From positions 12,954,790 to 13,018,789 of the forward strand of contig JAKZAN010000002.1 of the NCBI GenBank assembly GCA_023053545.1: a DNA stretch of 64,000 bases, in the 5' to 3' direction. Shown here piece by piece: positions 55,540 through 64,000 of the stretch; positions within the stretch are counted from its first letter, which is position 1, and every line of letters starts with the position of its first letter. The notes below the pieces were generated by a model that saw only the letters and a program-made list of their open reading frames with translations, was not told the DNA's origin and ran no database searches. Position numbers and translations under genes: made by a program. Origin of the DNA: Lepidurus packardi (lineage: Eukaryota; Arthropoda; Branchiopoda; Notostraca; Triopsidae).

Positions 55540-56230
55540 TGGGGAATCGAGAGGACTTTCGCCTAAATTTGGGCAAAAAATCTTTTTTGAAAATTTGCTA
55601 ATGCCAATAGAATCAAAAAATTCAGCTCATACCTTAGGTAGGAATCTCCCCTACATTACTGTCAGGAGCTTTTCCAAAAAATGTTAAGAACTAAGGAATT
55701 TAAGGCGCTCAAACGCCGTTCGGGTACAGAGTCCTGTACCGATGGTACAGATCAACGATGAAGAAAATTTGGGAAATTTCTTCAACCACTTTGTTGAAAC
55801 AGGAGTAGTCTACATGGGACAAATCTAGTTGGGACAAATCGGAAGTATTTCGAGGAGATAACGTTGACACACTTTCGGCGGTCTTAGCTAACGCTATACG
55901 GGTACCGGCCACCTTAGATTGCTTATAGACGACTAACTATGAAGAAAATTGGGAAATTTCTTCCACCAGTTTGTTTAAACACAACTACCCTACTTTCAAG
56001 TCAGAGCTTTTCGATAAAAATCAGAAGTATTCAGGGAGATAACGGTGACACACTTTCGAGGCGTTTCGGGTACCAGCTACCTTAGTTTTGCTTATGGACA
56101 ATTCACTACGAAGAAAATGGGGAAATTTCTTCGACCAGTTTGTTTAAACAGAAGTAGCCTACTTTACTGTCAGCGAAATTTGACCAAATCCAAAGTATTT
56201 TTAGGAGATAACCGTGACAAACGTTATAGG
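55540..56230. repeat. Diverged ~175-bp tandem repeat related to the 44-kb array
   Basis: Three to four units with GAAGAAAATTGGGAAATTTCTT, a CTACTTTACTGTCAGAGCTTTT-like block, AGGAGATAACGGTGACACACTT and GGGTACCAGCTACCTTAG-like ends (shown in parts). Block order and several words match the 170-bp repeat at 43.9-44.9 kb, but identity is clearly lower. Confidence 0.7.
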
Positions 56231-56616
56231 TCCTTACGAAGCTAATCGGCGCTATTCATTACCCAGTTTATCTTCTTACAAGCATGTGGCGCGTGTGTCT
56301 AGTGTTTCTTAATGATACTCTTGTCCCCCTTACCCCCTTCATGTTTTCTTCAACACCAGCTTATGTTTGATCAATCAAGCAGTGGGGAAGAACGAACAGG
56401 GGTATAAAGAACAACTCAGATAACCCCCCGCGAAGAAAGACGGCAATTCTATTGATTTACTGTGTACCCTCAGCTGGCAAAAACATGACGTCAAACATGC
56501 ACATGGCACCCTTAAAGTTCTGACCTACTTCCCCATTGACTTTGGCACTCGTTTGCACACATTTAGTCTTCCTGTAGGTCTCCCCATTCTGCAAACTCTT
56601 GTTAGTTTGCATAATA

Positions 56617-57838
56617 CATGCTAGCTGGAACGAAAACGTGCCGAATTAGTTAAGCTATTTAACACGCAACCTAACTTAGAGCCCTTTTTGTTCCCATTAA
56701 GCATCATAAAACAGTTTCCCAAAATAGTCTTTTATCGTCGCTACAATGAATCCGAGGTTGGCTCAAGCCACCAGGCCGGAGTAACGCTACAAGTCCGGGG
56801 TGAGGGTCCCTTTGGCTCCCCTTGATTTTCACTGTTGCGTCATGAGCTGCAGGCCGGAGTTAAGCTGCGATCCCGGCCAATGGACGGTTCAATTTTTCTT
56901 CCTCCCACTTTAGGAACTTTTCTTTTTTGTTCTCATGATATCAGCAGATGGCGACGCAAAAAAAAGTCGCCTAGCTCAAAGATATTTGGAAAAGCTACAT
57001 ATATATATAAGCTACATATATTTTGGAAAAGCTATACATGCTAGCTAGAACGAAAACGTGCCAAATTAGTTAAGCTATTTAACACGCAACCCAACTTAGA
57101 GCCCTTTTTGTTCCCATTAAGCATCATAAAACAGTTTCCCAAAATAGTCTTGTGTCGTCGCTACAATGAATCCGAGGTTGGCTCAAGCCACCAGGCCGGA
57201 GTAACGCTACAAGTCCGGGGTGAGGGTCCCTTTGGCTCCCCTTGATTTTCACTGTTGCGTCATGAGCTGCAGGCCGGAGTTAAGCTGCGATCCCGGCCAC
57301 GGACGGTTCAATTTTTCTTCCTCCCACTTTAGGAACTTTTCTTTTTTGTTCTCATGATATCAGCAGATGGCGACGCAAAAAAAAGTCGCCTAGCTCAAAG
57401 ATATTTGGAAAAGCTACATATATATATAAGCTACATATATTTTGGAAAAGCTATACATGCTAGCTAGAACGAAAACGTGCCGAATTAGTTAAGCTATTTA
57501 ACACGCAACCTAACTTAAGAGCCCTTTTTGTTCCCATTAAGCATCATAAAACAGTTTCCCAAAATAGTCTTTTATCGTCGCTACAATGAATCCGAGGTTG
57601 GCTCAAGCCACCAGACCGGAGTAACGCTACAAGTCCGGGGTCAGGGTCCCTTTGGCTCCCCTTGATTTTCACTGTTGCGTCATGAGCTGCAGGCCGGAGT
57701 TAAGCTGCGATCCCGGCCATGGACGGTTCAATTTTTCTTCCTCCCACTTTAGGAACTTTTCTTTTTGTGTTCTCATGATATCACCAGATGGCGACGCAAA
57801 AAAAGTCGCCTAGCTCAAAGATATTTGGAAAAGCTACA
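56617..57838. repeat. 420-bp unit in three near-identical tandem copies
   Basis: Copies begin near 56617, 57037 and 57456 at the word ACATGCTAGCT(A/G)GAACG. Differences are a few substitutions and single-base indels. Each unit contains two CCGG-bounded motifs in convergent-looking variants (CCGGAGTAACGCTAC and CCGGAGTTAAGCTGC), and ends in ATATATATAAGCTACATATA and TTTTGGAAAAGCTA. No open frame of note. This is the youngest-looking duplication in the window. Confidence 0.95.
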
Positions 57839-58650
57839 TTGGGGTTTAGGTTTCAGGACACGTAGCGCCAAAAGGGGAGGTGGCTTGTCAAAGTGGGTCA
57901 CCTTAGCTCCTCCCATTGGCATTGGCACTACTTCCACTTTCCCTTTCCTTCGCTTGGCAACGACGAAACTGAAATTGTTCGAAAAAGCGACAGCGAAACT
58001 TGCCCCCAGGTGTTTTGGGCCCGCCAAATTCGACCCAAACTTGGTCCAAAACCCGCGGATTTCAACTTTTAGCTAAACCTCCCTTGGATCATGAATGGTC
58101 ACCGACTTGGAACCGCAATGGAATCCAACTGAATCCGCGGATTTGGAACACCACACTTGCTCGCTAAAAAGAACTCCCCACAAAGGAGCGCGCGTTATCC
58201 TTTTTTTGGGGGGGGGGAGGCATCTTTCGAAAAAGATTGTATCGCCTACAGCGGCAACAGGTAGTAGAACGGAAACCGAAACGCTAACCAAGCAACCAAA
58301 CGCCCCTGCAACTCGACCATAACGAGCCAAGTCCGCATGATGTTCTTTTGTTGTCTCGCTTACCCAATTTGGTTGCTTTGAATATCCTGGACAGGACGGA
58401 AATACCAATTTATCTTTGTGTTCTCATGCGCAGGCAAATTGCTGCCAGCAACTTTGGTCCCAATTGGTTTGATTATCTTAAACCCAACAACAAACTCTTT
58501 TGAGGTGGACAAAATTGTTGAAAACCGGACGACTTCCGGCTGACCTTGGGCAAACCATTGGGGCATATTCCGATGGACAATTATAGGCATTTACATTCTT
58601 TAAATACCCAGTTAAAGAAAAAAGCGAGAATTTGTAAGTTGTTTTCTTGC
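57839..58650. other. Region between the triplication and the distal coding exon
   Basis: Short open frames on both strands at 57765-58590 overlap and have no domains. A run of 11 G follows TTTTTTT at about 58200-58218. If the 58.65-kb exon is real, this is the start of its downstream intron. Confidence 0.4.
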
Positions 58651-59347
58651 CTGAGCTTGGATCCATGGCGTCGACCACGTGAGCCGGAAAGGGCGACGGA
58701 CATTTGGAACCGGACGCCGCAGATGCGAGCTCATCCTCGGTACAGATAAAGGCGATGGGCTCGGTGCCGTGAGGGTCGGGCAGCGGCAGGCCGAGGATGA
58801 GATTGGCCGCTTCTGAGGTCTCTCCCTTGAAGAGCAGTATCGCGGCCGCGGCCGCAGCTGTGTCCTCATTGGCTAGTTCCTGCTCGTGCTTGCGACTAAT
58901 GGAAGCGGCTGAGACGAGGGAGTCTAAGCTGGACTTGCACTGCGGCACAGTGCCCGGGGTGCCCGTGAAAATCGAACGATTGACCTGGAGCCCGGTGGAG
59001 GCAATACTGATAACCGGGACATGGAGCGTGTTCTCCGGCTTAACATGCGCGCTTGGAGGCGGGCTATGAATGATGGGCACATCGGGGGACTGTCTGTGAT
59101 TCGAGTGATTTCCCTGCGAAAACGGAGATTCTGGAAGCTCAAAATTCGCGTGTGATTGCGGCAGACGTGGGTGGTGATCCGGGTCCGGATTTTCCATTCT
59201 CATCGGCAATCCTGGCTTGTCGTCGTCAGAAAAGAAGTTGGCGTTGATTTCCGCCAGACTTTCGGAGGTTACAATCGCACAGGTTGCCGAAGGACTCGTG
59301 TCGGTCTTCCCTGCATCTTGACTGGAATCGCAAAGTCTCACCTGCAT
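58651..59347 (-). CDS. Candidate distal first coding exon of ftz-f1 (or unrecognised gene)
   Basis: A minus-strand frame from ATG 59347 (MQVRLCDSSQDAG) runs through an acidic, Pro/Ser/His-rich sequence, a short Ala run (TAAAAAAAILLFKG, one residue approximate), LILGLPLPDPHGTEPIAFIC and ends HVVDAMDPSSG. Coding-like composition stops there. The only good donor at that point is a GC type, CAG|GCAAGA, in phase 1. Joining it to ACCCCAAAG|TG at 46775 keeps the ftz-f1 frame (Val-Ala-Met-Leu-Ala-Asp). Arthropod ftz-f1 genes do have alternative N-terminal exons, so this would be the long isoform. The 11.9-kb intron, the weak acceptor and no recognisable motif leave a separate gene possible. Confidence 0.45.
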
Positions 59348-60803
59348 TTTCCCGTCCTTTTAGTTAATCACAAAAACGTTTCAATTCTTCTTGTCTTTTT
59401 ATTATTTTTTTTACTAATTCCTTTGTTCCTGATCCAATTTCGGGCGATTTGCTTGAATTGCCTTGCTTTTCTTGTTCAAATGTAACACAGTTAGGGCTAA
59501 ATAAGTCCGCGTCTAGCCCGGGCTAGCTTTTTGATCTACGCAACAAGTTTTTGGCAGTTGTTTAAGTAGATGCAATGTTTTGTATGTTCCAAAGTTTTCA
59601 ACTTAGGCACTTGGGTTTATCAACAACATACACGTGAATGTCAAGGTCCCGAATCTCTATTCCCGCAAGTGGAATAAATTTCAAGGGAAACTTGGGCAAC
59701 TGACAAAGCGGGCAGCAAAAGTGGAAAATGTAGGTCTGTAGGGCATGTTAGCACTTGTCACTTTCACGTTGCATGTAGACGCTGGATCACAACTTGTGAA
59801 AAAGGCTGCAGCGCTAGTTTACACGGCCCCACAGGTCCTGAATCATCCCCTGCAGCTCCGGCGTTCCCGCAGACTTGGCTTGGCGTTAAATTACCGTAAC
59901 CGGTCTAGCCCTTCCCTCCAGCGGCCGCATCATACAATACATGGAAAAAGCTCACGAAACAGCGGATTCAGATTCACTTTTTAAGGGGGAATTTCTCGAT
60001 ACAGTTGGGTTAGAATACGCCAATTTGGGACACTGAAATACACACACAATTTGGTATGTTTTGGGTGTTTACCTGCAAGTCACAATATATTGTGGTGGGA
60101 AGTAGACCTGCGTAATGGCGGGGTAAGCGACGAGGGAGTGAAAGCGAAAGTAGGTCAAGGTCCAGCCACGATGTTCAAAGCTTCAACAGGGTAATCACTA
60201 CGTTGATACACTGATTTCCTTAATAGCTAGGAAGCGAGGTTACTTGTGGCAGTTAAAGCTGGCTAAATCAAAGGCTTAACACTGCGATAAAACTCGTTTT
60301 ACGCAACAACACCCAAGTTGTTTACCACTGCATTTTCGGCCAGCTAAATGCGACAGCAGCGCCATGATGTGGGAGGTTTCGGATAGTTTTTTCCATAGGC
60401 TTCTCACCTCATCTAGGGAGAGGGAAGTGGGGCTTACGTGAGCGCTAGGCCAATAGCACGTTAGATGGCGGGGGAAGAATCTTGGGCGCGTAGCTTAAAC
60501 AGGCTTCATAGCCAGCCAATGACACGCGAGAGCGTGCGGGCAGGAGTTTAGGCGGTACATTTGAACGATTTAAACTGCATGAAAGGTTCCAAATGGTCCA
60601 AACTTAAAAGTTTAGTTTGAGAAAGACTAATAATATTAAGAACTTAAAGTTTGTTACGCGTTTTATTGATTCAAGTTATTTATTTATAGTCAGATTCTGT
60701 GAAGAGCTATTACTGAGATCACATACATTTTTGAAGAGAGATTAGCATGGAATTAACAACCTTAGATGGACACACATATGCTTACTAACATGTTTAGTAC
60801 GCT
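59348..60803. other. Spacer, no gene seen
   Basis: Upstream of the distal exon and downstream of the copper transporter, both on the minus strand. Contains TAGGTC-type words at 59731, 60101 and about 60151 (TAGGTCAAGGTCC, close to the FTZ-F1 site YCAAGGYCR). GC-richer around 60360-60560. No coding exon. Confidence 0.4.
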
Positions 60804-61471
60804 TTAAATGACTATAACTTTGGCTTCTTGATGGACTACAACAGGAATGCCTCCGTTGGCTCCGTTTAAGCCATCTATTGCTTCTTGATTAGACAACAAC
60901 GATCCGACTTCTTCTTGGCGATGAACCAAGCAACTTCCTTGGTTAGCGTTTGACAGCATTTTGGCCGGCCAGAGCACAAAGGAACTTATAAAGTAGCCAA
61001 CTGTAGCTCCAAGGAGCAAAGAAATGGCTAAATAACCGTTGTATGTCATGACCAAAAGCATCAAAATGTATCCCATCGACAGATGGAAGAAATGGAGGAT
61101 GCTTTGGGTCAAATGCAGTTGCCACCTGTTGCATTTCACAACACAAGACGATGTTAAGGATCTATACTCATTATAAACACAAGTCGTACCCTTCTCTGCA
61201 TGTTTCTACGATCTTGAGCCCATTGTCATTGACTATTGTGGCAGTTTTACTGCATTTGGACGTCAAAGCGTCACGAATACCTCTCATAGCCTCATACAGA
61301 AACGCTATAAACGCAGTAACAATGCACGCTGCGAGCATACCTATGAAAAGGACAACTTTAATAATGAATTTAAGGGAGAATTCAGGTACCTTTCCATGAT
61401 GTGGTATCTATGCCATAAATAAGGAGGTTTTCCAGGTTAACCCCAAACCAAAAACCTCCTCCCATATCCAT
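60804..61471 (-). CDS. Ctr (SLC31A): CTR-family copper transporter (SLC31), short N-terminus
   Basis: Three minus-strand exons: 61471-61390, 61340-61190 and 61125-60804; 184 aa, near the family length of 140-190. Three transmembrane segments: TM1 about residues 15-46 (SWKGMLAACIVTAFIAFLYE), TM2 about 86-108 with the MxxxM motif (YILMLLVMTYN), and TM3 about 110-130 with GxxxG (LLLGATVGYFIS). Known role: homotrimeric Cu(I) channel of plasma or endolysosomal membrane. The N-terminus is only MDMGGGFWFG, without the long Met/His-rich ectodomain of CTR1, which resembles CTR2. The C-terminal tail is long, acidic/Gly-rich and lacks an HCH end. An unseen upstream exon could add an ectodomain. Divergent from the fucosyltransferase. 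Confidence 0.9.
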
Positions 61472-62701
61472 TTGTGAGTTGTAAAACAAAAGAAGCCGCT
61501 ACGTATAAAGCCAAAACACAACACCAATAATGAGTCGGCGACGTCAGCAAAAAGGCGCCGTCGTTGGCCAGACGGGAAACTTGCAATGGAAGTTCCGCAG
61601 TATATTCTACTCATACGATTCTATTCCTGTCATATAATTTATATTTTAAATGAATCGGTGTTGTTGTATCGTAATTGTTGCACCTTTGTTGGTATCCTAA
61701 TGATTGGACCTGTATTTATCGAATGTTTGGCATAACTAGGATGAATTATGGTCACGCAGCACGTGTCGGAAACTCATTGACTCTTAAAGCCACACTACTA
61801 TTATTAACACTTAAAGTTGCAATACTATCTAGTCTCTTTCCAAGCTTACGGAATGAATGTATACTCATACATATTTTACATGCTTTGAAATGTCCAGAAA
61901 TATCAAAATTCTTACAAATAAACCCTTTAATGTGCTTTCAAACTTTCCTCTCTTTAACGCTGATAAGATCGGGTTTATAATTATTACAGCCCTTTAAGAC
62001 CCCAAGAGTAGATAGAGACGACAATCTTCAACAGATAAGAAAAACAGCACTGTAATAAGAATAAACACTCAAATTATCAAAAGCCATGCCTATGATTTTA
62101 ATCATGTACTATCCGGAAACAAGTGCAAGAACCCCGGAGAGTAGCGTTACACGGAAACACACTCACAAGTGGTTGCCCTTGAAAAGTCTCAAGAGTATGT
62201 ACGTACTGCACCGTACCTGACGCTTTGTCATTTTGACACATAACGGTGTGCACTTGCGGCATAACAGTTAAGGTAAGAAAAAGGTAAGTCTATTCTTTCA
62301 GCAGTCGATATATGACGCAGCTTGCTTGTCGGTGCCTCAATGTTGAATTATTTATCAATACAAAACAGTAGCTTATCAGCAACCGTCGCTAAAGGTTCCA
62401 TGTACTGTACATTACCATTCCCTCTTCACTAACCAGCGTACATTCCCCCTGTTATAAAATTGTGTCAGTGCCAGGAAAATGTATTGCAGATGTATAGGGA
62501 ACCCCAGCTGTGTCATAAAATTATCGATCTAAGTAATTCGTTCCCCTTAATTGTCGTGACGTGTCTTGAAACTACACAATACACAATTGGGCAGTCCGTG
62601 GTTCAGTGTACTTCGTTTAGTGATAGCGGTTCAACCTGTTGAGCGACATTGCCAAGTTAGTGCTTCCGTTCAGTGCTTTAACTTCCTGGCTTGAAATTAA
62701 A
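61472..62701. other. Divergent promoter region between Ctr and the GT10 fucosyltransferase
   Basis: About 1.2 kb between divergent start codons. GTAC-containing words are frequent at 62195-62220 and 62400-62412. The 101-codon plus-strand frame at 61675-61980 has no domain and is not called. Confidence 0.45.
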
Positions 62702-64000
62702 ATGACAATGAGGTGCCGAAAATACCACCGAGTTGCTCGAATAACCACCTTAGTTTCCTTAACCGTTATGGCCGTATGTTTCCTCTACCTGAGCAGTAGT
62801 AACGACTTGGGTGGATCGCTGGCTGCCCTAATTCAAATCGATCTGGCGAGCGGTGCCTCTTTGCCATCAATATCCGAAGATCCGCCTTTATCGACGGTAC
62901 GTAAACTAGCGTTAGTGAATACGAAAGCCTTGGAAGCCAAAGGGCTCATCTATCCTTATCAAGTCCTGCGAGACTACGTCCGCCCAGTCGGTTACGACTT
63001 CAGTGACCGTCCAGTGAAGAAGATCCTCATGTGGAACGAAGCCTATGGGAGTAAAGACTTCAACATCGGCTTGGGCACAGACCGATTCCGCAGCTCCGGC
63101 TGTCCGATCCATAACTGTCTTACCACCAGCAACCGCAGCCTGGTGCCCGTGGAAGAATTCGACGCCATCATCTTCCACTTGAGGGGTTTCAACCACAAGG
63201 ATGTGCCCCAACAACGCAGCCCACACCAGCGCTACATCATGTGGATCATGGAGGCACCAGCCTATCAGTTTGTGGACGTCCGACCTTTGCATCACTTCTT
63301 CAATTGGACCATGAGCTTCAAAATGGACTCGGACGTATTCCAGCCCTATGGTTTCATGGAACCCACCACGCCAGACCTCCCGCTGCGTCCAGAAGGTGAT
63401 GAATTGACCAATTTGATGGCCAATCATTCCCAGCTTATTAACTACGCCACCAACAAGAAGAAATTGGTCGCTTGGTTCGTTTCCAACTGTCAATCAACTA
63501 GTAAACGTGAAGCGTACGTCAAAGAACTTCAAAAGTACATTCAAGTGGATGTTTACGGCGACTGTGGCACCCTCTTGTGTCCGCGTTCGAAGGAGAAGGA
63601 ATGTCGCCAAAAGTTGGAACGCGAGTACAAGTTCTACCTATCCTTCGAAAACTCAATCTGCGATGATTACATCACTGAGAAACTATGGGCCACCATGAAA
63701 CTCAACATAGTACCCATTGTGCTGGCTGAAGATGCTTACTACACTCGTTTGGCTCCTCCCAAGTCCTATATTCCAGCGTCTAGATTCAATAGTCCCAAAT
63801 CGTTAGCCAATTACTTGAAGATCGTGGACCAGAACGACGACTTGTACAACCAGTACTTTTGGTGGAAAACACACTACCAAGTCTTCGACGATAGCAGGCA
63901 TCTTAGTCGTTGCGGACTCTGTGCCAAATTACACGCCGATCGACAACCTTCGGTCTATACCGACATGCAAAACTGGTGGATAGATGGCAGCCACTGTCGC
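62702..64000 (+). CDS. Alpha-1,3-fucosyltransferase (GT10), 3' end beyond the window
   Basis: One uninterrupted frame of 433 codons with no stop before the window edge. Type II Golgi topology: MTMRCRKYHRVARI, then a transmembrane segment (about residues 15-32; TTLVSLTVMAVCFLYL). A stem follows, then KKILMWNEAYGSKDF, CPIHNCLTTSNRSLV and DAIIFHLRGFNHKDVPQQR. The GT10 donor site region has VAWFVSNCQSTSKREAYVKE (about 257-276), VDVYGDCGTLLCPR and the signature YKFYLSFENSICDDYITEKL (about 309-328). These are family hallmarks. Known reaction: GDP-fucose to GlcNAc in alpha-1,3 linkage. Whether it is the core type (N-glycan) or the Lewis type cannot be decided here. It ends inside a Cys-containing C-terminal region (CGLCAKLH), so little is probably missing. 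Confidence 0.95.
   Translation, partial: MTMRCRKYHRVARITTLVSLTVMAVCFLYLSSSNDLGGSLAALIQIDLASGASLPSISEDPPLSTVRKLALVNTKALEAKGLIYPYQVLRDYVRPVGYDFSDRPVKKILMWNEAYGSKDFNIGLGTDRFRSSGCPIHNCLTTSNRSLVPVEEFDAIIFHLRGFNHKDVPQQRSPHQRYIMWIMEAPAYQFVDVRPLHHFFNWTMSFKMDSDVFQPYGFMEPTTPDLPLRPEGDELTNLMANHSQLINYATNKKKLVAWFVSNCQSTSKREAYVKELQKYIQVDVYGDCGTLLCPRSKEKECRQKLEREYKFYLSFENSICDDYITEKLWATMKLNIVPIVLAEDAYYTRLAPPKSYIPASRFNSPKSLANYLKIVDQNDDLYNQYFWWKTHYQVFDDSRHLSRCGLCAKLHADRQPSVYTDMQNWWIDGSHCR

Noticed and set aside
56617..57838. DNA transposon
   Set aside because: The 420-bp units are direct tandem copies without terminal inverted repeats, target duplications or any transposase frame.
61675..61980. 101-codon plus-strand frame in the Ctr/fucosyltransferase spacer
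   Set aside because: No domain, no splice context, and composition like the surrounding AT-rich DNA.
62912..63493. 193-codon minus-strand frame
   Set aside because: Antisense shadow of the GT10 fucosyltransferase.

Overview
This window is eukaryotic nuclear DNA, most likely from an arthropod and plausibly a compact-genome crustacean. Protein genes are split by many very short GT-AG introns, often 49-100 nt. A fushi-tarazu-factor-1 (NR5A) nuclear receptor, a discs-overgrown/double-time type casein kinase 1 and a cuticle-type signal-peptide exon all point to arthropods. The species cannot be named from the sequence. Exon models were built by hand: reading frame was followed across each GT/AG junction and every CDS was checked to be a whole number of codons.

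Left part (1-31 kb), gene-dense. It holds a cuticle-like secreted protein start (-), mRpL23 (+), two tandem PAN-like secreted paralogs (+), POLD2 (+), casein kinase 1 delta/epsilon (-), mitochondrial acyl carrier protein (-), an SRSF2-type SR protein (+), FUT8 (+), eIF3b (+), spastin (-), a degenerate tRNA-like element, and a uridine-cytidine kinase with two candidate terminal exons (-). POLD2/CK1 and eIF3b/spastin are convergent pairs. ACP/SRSF2 is a divergent pair.

Middle (31-59.4 kb), gene-poor and repeat-rich. This is essentially one minus-strand locus, ftz-f1. Its coding exons lie at 46.77-45.84, 38.52-37.67, 34.91-34.65, 33.79-33.69 and 33.56-33.42 kb, with a possible far-upstream alternative first coding exon at 59.35-58.65 kb. 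Its long introns and 5' region contain a 20-bp satellite, ~175-bp, ~170-bp and ~297-bp tandem arrays, a 420-bp triplication, a dispersed CCGG-bounded short motif and conserved TAGGTC-containing elements.

Right end (60-64 kb). A CTR-family copper transporter (-) lies head to head with an intron-less alpha-1,3-fucosyltransferase (+) that runs off the window.

The genes are mostly unrelated housekeeping functions: replication, translation, splicing, glycosylation, microtubule severing, pyrimidine salvage and copper transport. The window carries two fucosyltransferases of different families (GT23 and GT10). I found no transposase, reverse transcriptase, viral gene or CRISPR array. The least explained features are the paired PAN-like secreted proteins, the duplicated UCK terminal exon, the minisatellite grown from a splice-donor junction in eIF3b, and the CCGG-bounded dispersed motif.
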